Assembly (NCBI RefSeq): GCF_030812875.1
Contig: NZ_JAUSTN010000005.1
Coordinates: 62,001 to 126,000 of the forward strand
Length of the DNA: 64,000 nt
Direction: 5' to 3'
Origin: Peptoniphilus_B koenoeneniae
Lineage (GTDB): Bacteria; Bacillota; Clostridia; Tissierellales; Peptoniphilaceae
The position numbers and the translations under genes were made by a program. The notes under the pieces were generated by a model. It did not search any database. It saw only the letters and a list, made by a program, of their open reading frames with translations, and was not told the DNA's origin. Positions 60,095 to 64,000 of the stretch are shown here, in pieces. The number at the start of each line of letters is the position of its first letter. Within the stretch, counting starts at the first letter, position 1.

Positions 60095-61975
60095 ATGGCA
60101 ATAATAAATATTCAAAATTTATATAAAAATTTTATAGATAGAGAAATTTTTTCAAATGCTTCTCTCATTGTGGAGGAAAAAGATAAAATCGGTCTGATTG
60201 GAAATAACGGAACTGGTAAGACTACCCTTTTAAACATTATCTCAGAAGCTATATCCTTCGACAGGGGCGATTTTTTTAAGACAAAGGACCTGAGTATTGG
60301 CTACTTAAAACAAGACCATATTTGGGCGGATAATTTAAGCCTATATGATGTTTGTCTCAGAGCTTTTAAAGATATTATAAAAATTGAAAAAAGACTTTCT
60401 TATTTAGAAGAGAAAATGAGCAAAAATCACGATGATTTAGAAAATACTATGGAGGAATATTCCATTCTTCAAGAAAAATTTCAGGCTCTTGACGGATACA
60501 GCTACAAGTCAAAAATCCGTGGAACTTTAAGGGGCATGGGCTTTTCTGAAGATGAATTTAATAAGCCTGTAAAAAATCTTTCCGGCGGTCAAAAATCAAG
60601 GCTTTCTCTTTTAAGCCTTTTATTGGAAAACCATGATCTTCTCCTTCTTGATGAGCCTACAAACCACTTGGATATTGATGCTATAACTTGGCTGGAAAAA
60701 TTTTTAAAAGATTATAATAAGGCCCTTATAATAATTTCTCACGACAGATATTTTTTAAACAACATAGTAAATAAAATAGTCCTTCTTGAGGATAAAAATC
60801 TTACTCTTTTTAAAGGAAATTATGATTATTATGTAAAAGAGCGTAAAAAACAAATTGAGCTTAAAAAGAAACAATATGAAAATCAGGAAAAAGAAATAAA
60901 ACGTCAAGAAGAAATAATTGCAAGATATTTAAGCCTCGGTAGAGATAGGTTTATAAGAGCTGGAAAGAGCAGGCAAAAACTTTTGGACAAAATGAAAAGA
61001 CTTGAAGCTCCAAAAGAAAAAAATCAAACTCTTGTAAAATTTAAAGTTGATGTGGAACCGGGAAAGGACATCTTAAAAGTTGAAAATTTAGAAAAGTCTT
61101 ACAAGAAAAAAATCTTTGAAAATATTTCTTTTGAGGTCTACAAAAATGACAAGATCGGCTTGACCGGTCCCAACGGAATTGGAAAAAGTACGATTTTTAA
61201 AATTATTACTGGGAAAATTAAAGACTATAAGGGAGATTTTTCCCTGGGAGCCAATGTAAAAATCGGGTATTTTGATCAGGAAATGGAAAATTTATCCTTG
61301 GAAAAAACTGTAATTGATGAAATTTGGGACGAGTATCCTAAATTATCCTACTATGATATTAGAAAATATCTAGCTCAATTTTTATTTATAGGAGACGATA
61401 TTTTTAAAAATATTTCAGAACTTTCCGGCGGCGAGAAAGCCAGAGTAAGTATTTTGAAAATCATGCTTAAGGGGGCAAATTTTTTGCTTCTTGACGAACC
61501 TACTAACCACCTGGATATTGATTCAAAAGAGGGTCTTGAAGATGCCCTTATAAATTATGAGGGAACTATCCTTGCAATTTCCCACGACAGATATTTTTTA
61601 AATCACGTTGTAAATAAAATATTTTTTATGGAAAATTCAGAAATTAAAGAATATCTTGGAAATTATGATTATTATCTTGAAAAGACAAGAGTTTCTGAAG
61701 AAGAGGAAGAAGAATATATTTCAAAAACCAAAAGGGATGAAATTAAAAAATTAGAAAGAGAAAAACGGCAAGAAAAAAAACTTATTGAAAGGCAAAAAAA
61801 AGAATTGGAAGAAAAAATTTCCAAATCTGAAAAAAACTTATCCACAATAGATGCAAAGCTTGAAACCTACAGTAAATCTGGAGATTACGAAAAAATCTTA
61901 GAACTTACAGAAAAACGTGAAAGCCTTGAAAATACTATAAATGACCTATATGAAAAGTGGATGGAGATTAATTAA
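60095..61975 (+). CDS. ABC-F family ATPase (Uup/YdiF-like)
   Basis: 626 residues, no membrane segment. Two ABC cassettes: Walker A GNNGTGKTT, signature LSGGQKSRLSLL, LLLLDEPTNHLDIDAI; then a Lys-rich linker (about 250-310) and Walker A GPNGIGKST, LSGGEKARVSIL, LLLDEPTNHLD. A C-terminal coiled coil of about 90 residues follows (EEEEEYISKTKRDEIKKLE start), like Uup/YdiF. ABC-F proteins act on ribosomes; an antibiotic-protection role cannot be judged. GAGGTAAAA precedes the ATG. Confidence 0.9.
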   Translation: MAIINIQNLYKNFIDREIFSNASLIVEEKDKIGLIGNNGTGKTTLLNIISEAISFDRGDFFKTKDLSIGYLKQDHIWADNLSLYDVCLRAFKDIIKIEKRLSYLEEKMSKNHDDLENTMEEYSILQEKFQALDGYSYKSKIRGTLRGMGFSEDEFNKPVKNLSGGQKSRLSLLSLLLENHDLLLLDEPTNHLDIDAITWLEKFLKDYNKALIIISHDRYFLNNIVNKIVLLEDKNLTLFKGNYDYYVKERKKQIELKKKQYENQEKEIKRQEEIIARYLSLGRDRFIRAGKSRQKLLDKMKRLEAPKEKNQTLVKFKVDVEPGKDILKVENLEKSYKKKIFENISFEVYKNDKIGLTGPNGIGKSTIFKIITGKIKDYKGDFSLGANVKIGYFDQEMENLSLEKTVIDEIWDEYPKLSYYDIRKYLAQFLFIGDDIFKNISELSGGEKARVSILKIMLKGANFLLLDEPTNHLDIDSKEGLEDALINYEGTILAISHDRYFLNHVVNKIFFMENSEIKEYLGNYDYYLEKTRVSEEEEEEYISKTKRDEIKKLEREKRQEKKLIERQKKELEEKISKSEKNLSTIDAKLETYSKSGDYEKILELTEKRESLENTINDLYEKWMEIN

Positions 61976-62003
61976 AAATAATCTTCATCCACTTTTTTTA
62001 TTC
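61954..62003 (+). terminator. Terminator overlapping the ABC-F 3' end
   Basis: AAAGTGGATGGAGATTA pairs with TAATCTTCATCCACTTT followed by seven T's; the left arm lies in the last codons. Confidence 0.85.
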
Positions 62004-62027
62004 ACAGGGCAAAATGTTATAATTACT

Positions 62028-62079
62028 TTATCCCCAAAGTTATTAACATTATCCACAAGGGTTAGAACAAATATTTGTT
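62028..62079. other. DnaA-box-like pair and a palindrome
   Basis: TTATCCCCA (62028-62036) and a perfect DnaA box TTATCCACA (62049-62057), then the 14-bp palindrome AACAAATATTTGTT (62066-62079), in a short intergenic stretch. Not an origin by itself. Confidence 0.4.
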
Positions 62080-62084
62080 GACAT

Positions 62085-62786
62085 TTATAAGTTTATTTTT
62101 ATGCCCTCAAGTTTATTTTTTTCTCTTTCTCCTTCCAACAATTTTTTAACAACAAATCGAGTTTTAGGAGCTTCAACATTTATTCTATAGCTTCCTCTTT
62201 GGTCTTTTCCTTTTATAATTAAAGTTCCGCTTTTTTCCTCATAGATATTTTTAATGCCTTCATAGGGAAAATTGTAAATTCCAAAAACCAAACCATCCTC
62301 ATAAATTCCCGCTTGAACATCGTATTTTTCTCTTCCGTTTCTAAAGGGTCCCTTTTCCTTAATAGTGAAAATCTTTATATTGTCTTTTTCTTCCACAGTG
62401 GGAAAAATTCCGCTATAAAGATTCATTGTAAAAGTAAAAAGAACGAGAATCATAATAAGGGGGTTGGAGAGTTTATTAATAAGTAAATTATCTCTTAAAT
62501 AAAGTTGTCCCAAGAAAAAGGCATTTAGAAAAATTACAAAGGCTACATAGACAAAGACATTTAAATATAATCTGGTCTTTCGCATAGTAAGTCCCTTTAA
62601 AGATAAAATCTGGTTATATTCTTTAAGCATGGCAATAGTCGTAGTTAAAAACATAATATTTACAATAGCCCACAAAATATTTAAAACTGTGGTATCTTCC
62701 ACATAAGGACTGGGTCCAAAATATTTTTCGCTTCCAAAAGCTATTATTAATGATATAAGACCTATAAAAATTGTACTTTTTTTCAA
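62085..62786 (-). CDS. Membrane protein of unknown function
   Basis: About 233 residues from a TTG at 62786, selected because AGGAGG lies eight bases upstream; a longer in-frame extension overlaps msrB and lacks such a site. Four hydrophobic segments in the first 130 residues, then a soluble beta-rich domain (GPFRNGREKYDVQAGIYEDGLVFG, SGTLIIKGKDQRGSYRI) reminiscent of the PH-like modules of small membrane proteins. Not assignable to a named family. Confidence 0.7.
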   Translation of the reverse strand: MKKSTIFIGLISLIIAFGSEKYFGPSPYVEDTTVLNILWAIVNIMFLTTTIAMLKEYNQILSLKGLTMRKTRLYLNVFVYVAFVIFLNAFFLGQLYLRDNLLINKLSNPLIMILVLFTFTMNLYSGIFPTVEEKDNIKIFTIKEKGPFRNGREKYDVQAGIYEDGLVFGIYNFPYEGIKNIYEEKSGTLIIKGKDQRGSYRINVEAPKTRFVVKKLLEGEREKNKLEGIKINL

Positions 62787-62842
62787 AACAAAAACCTCCT
62801 TTAATATTGTAACATAAGGGGTATAAATAAAGAGGAGGCAAT

Positions 62843-63301
62843 ATGAAATATTATAAAAAAAGTGACGATGAATTAAGAAAAACTTTAAGTAAGATTCAAT
62901 ATGATGTAACTCAAAATAGCGGAACTGAAAGACCTTTTTCTGGTGAGTACGACAATTTTTTTGAAGATGGAATTTATGTAGATATAACCAGTGGTCAACC
63001 TCTTTTTTCTTCAAAAGATAAATTTAACTCTGGTTGCGGTTGGCCAGCTTTCTCAAAGGTTATTGAAAATACAAAATTAATAGAGCTTAGAGATGAAAGG
63101 TTCGGTATGCACAGGATAGAAGTTCGTTCCAATGCAGACGCCCACTTAGGTCATCTTTTTAATGATGGCCCTAAAGATCTTGGAGGATTGAGATACTGCA
63201 TAAACAGTGCAAGTTTAAAATTTATCCCCAAAGACAGGCTAAAAGAAGAAGGTTATGAAGAATATTTAAAATTGTTTGATAAGGATAAAAATAAAGATTA
63301 A
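62843..63301 (+). CDS. msrB: Peptide-methionine (R)-S-oxide reductase MsrB
   Basis: 152 residues with GCGWPAFSKVI and HLGHLFNDGP, and the catalytic Cys in LRYCINSASL. The zinc-binding CxxC pairs of many MsrB proteins are missing. It repairs oxidised methionine in proteins. GAGGAGG upstream. Its leader is divergent from the 62085-62786 gene. Confidence 0.93.
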   Translation: MKYYKKSDDELRKTLSKIQYDVTQNSGTERPFSGEYDNFFEDGIYVDITSGQPLFSSKDKFNSGCGWPAFSKVIENTKLIELRDERFGMHRIEVRSNADAHLGHLFNDGPKDLGGLRYCINSASLKFIPKDRLKEEGYEEYLKLFDKDKNKD

Positions 63302-63312
63302 TTCTATGTATT

Positions 63313-63343
63313 AAAAAAGCACCTTTAAAAGGTGCTTTTTATT
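63313..63343. terminator. Bidirectional terminator
   Basis: AAAAAGCACCTTT, loop, AAAGGTGCTTTTT between msrB and the convergent small gene. Confidence 0.92.
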
Positions 63344-63349
63344 TTGTTT

Positions 63350-63568
63350 TTATCTTCTATTTTGGTTGTCAACCCATTCTTTAGCTTCTTCAACTGCATC
63401 TTCAGTAGGAATTTCAACTCCTGTTTCAGGATCTTTTCCTGCAGTTTTTGAATAAATATCACTTGCTGGTTTGTGAGCTTCTTTAATTTCACTATCTTGC
63501 TCAATGTCTGCTTTAACTTGTTTTAATCTCTTATTTGTTAAATTTTCTCTTGCTTCTTTTTCTGACAT
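63350..63568 (-). CDS. Small DUF3787-like protein
   Basis: 72 residues, hydrophilic and charged. The C-terminal half (IPTEDAVEEAKEWVDNQ) resembles the conserved end of DUF3787/CDIF630_02480-type small proteins that are described as spore-associated in clostridia. Spore formation is not otherwise indicated here. AGGAGG precedes the ATG. Confidence 0.6.
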   Translation of the reverse strand: MSEKEARENLTNKRLKQVKADIEQDSEIKEAHKPASDIYSKTAGKDPETGVEIPTEDAVEEAKEWVDNQNRR

Positions 63569-63699
63569 AATAATCCTCCTAATTAATTTAAAAAATTTTA
63601 ATTCTCTATTTATTATAACACTAAAAGCAAAAACTTTAGGTATTCTTGCAATAAATAATTTTACAGTTCATACTGTTAATAATAGGAATGAGGTGGAAA

Positions 63700-64000
63700 A
63701 TGCTTAAAACAATATTATCACAAGTAAAAGAATACAAAAAATATGCTCTATTAAGTCCCCTATTTGTAACTTTTGAAGTGCTTTTTGATATTTTAATTCC
63801 CTATTTTATGAGTGTTATCGTTGACAAAGGAATAAACCTTGGAGATGAGGACCTGATAGTAAGAATGGGAGTTTTTTTGGTAATTTCAGTTTTATTATTA
63901 TTCATATCAGGAATTGCATCAGGATATTTTGCAACCAAAGCTTCAGCAGGACTTGCGAAAAATTTGCGGGACTCCATGTTTAAAAATATTCAAGGCTTTT
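63700..64000 (+). CDS. ABC transporter permease/ATPase, 5' part (cut by window edge)
   Basis: The first 100 residues of an ABC exporter half-transporter. The start ATG follows AGGTGG. Membrane segments LLSPLFVTFEVLFDILIPYFMSV, followed by the conserved IVDKGI, and a second helix VFLVISVLLLFISGIASGYF, then RDSMFKNIQGF, all match multidrug/lipid exporters of the MsbA/YheI type. The ATPase domain lies outside the window. Confidence 0.88.
   Translation, partial: MLKTILSQVKEYKKYALLSPLFVTFEVLFDILIPYFMSVIVDKGINLGDEDLIVRMGVFLVISVLLLFISGIASGYFATKASAGLAKNLRDSMFKNIQGF

Noticed and set aside
59994..60101. N-terminal extension of Rex
   Set aside because: The known Rex start matches the ATG at 59993 behind GGAGGTGG, and the extension would run over the promoter and operator.
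62787..63014. N-terminal extension of the 62085-62786 membrane protein
   Set aside because: It overlaps msrB on the other strand, reads as His/Phe-rich noise and bypasses a strong AGGAGG/TTG start.

Overview
The window is AT-rich (roughly 30% GC), densely coded and Gram-positive in character: S-layer homology protein, LtaS-type synthase, D,D-carboxypeptidase, HPr, WhiA, Rex, T-box and CIRCE control, and strong GGAGG-type ribosome binding sites. The gene set fits an anaerobic, amino-acid-fermenting low-GC Firmicute, most likely Peptoniphilaceae/Tissierellia-like: methionine gamma-lyase, desulfoferrodoxin, Feo iron uptake, peptidase T, BrnQ and CoA-disulfide reductase. The genus is an inference from gene content. 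TGA is used as a stop. No tRNA, rRNA, CRISPR array, prophage or insertion sequence was found.

Layout. 1-4.2 kb: the 5' part of an LtaS-like sulfatase (cut by the window edge) and an NhaC-family transporter plus methionine gamma-lyase operon. 4.7-10.7 kb: DegV, DUF6440 plus ZIP transporter, feoA-feoA-feoB plus a Cys-rich Feo peptide (feoB is frameshifted at nine A's), and a GloB-like hydrolase. 10.8-11.6 kb: a probable structured non-coding RNA, then a nested palindrome repeat. 11.6-18 kb: SLH protein, MoxR/VWA pair, MgtE. 18-24.8 kb: minus-strand run whiA-HPr-dnaE-pfkA-trmL-HAD. 25-36 kb: two secreted or redox genes, peptidase T, a protein of unknown function, CoA-disulfide reductase/rhodanese behind a 25-bp perfect inverted repeat, a decayed DUF1538/P-II locus, and a YoaK/ArsC-like/flavin reductase operon. 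36-42.4 kb: ClC, a T-box controlled BrnQ, and a cation/proton antiporter behind a fluoride-type riboswitch. 42.6-46.2 kb: a three-gene NarL-type two-component system whose first membrane protein is frameshifted. 46-53.3 kb: cell-wall genes, a HEPN plus PD-(D/E)XK protein next to tadA, desulfoferrodoxin, and a 3D/G5-domain protein with two WalR-like boxes. 53.5-60 kb: Nudix, MscL with a zinc ribbon, dCMP deaminase, RNase H, groESL with CIRCE, DUF554, Ogg and rex with its own operator. 60-64 kb: ABC-F protein, MsrB, a small DUF3787-like protein and the start of an ABC exporter.

Themes. Redox and metal homeostasis recur (Feo, ZIP, MgtE, Rex, CoADR, superoxide reductase, MsrB), as do envelope maintenance and ion or halide handling. 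The most unusual non-coding content is a family of mosaic, nested palindromic repeats at four intergenic sites (about 5.6-5.9, 11.1-11.6, 47.2-47.4 and 51.2-51.6 kb), three of them between convergent transcription units, together with a promoter-rod-terminator RNA at about 10.86-11.1 kb. The two clear frameshifts (feoB and the sensor gene) lie at or next to homopolymers and may be sequencing errors.
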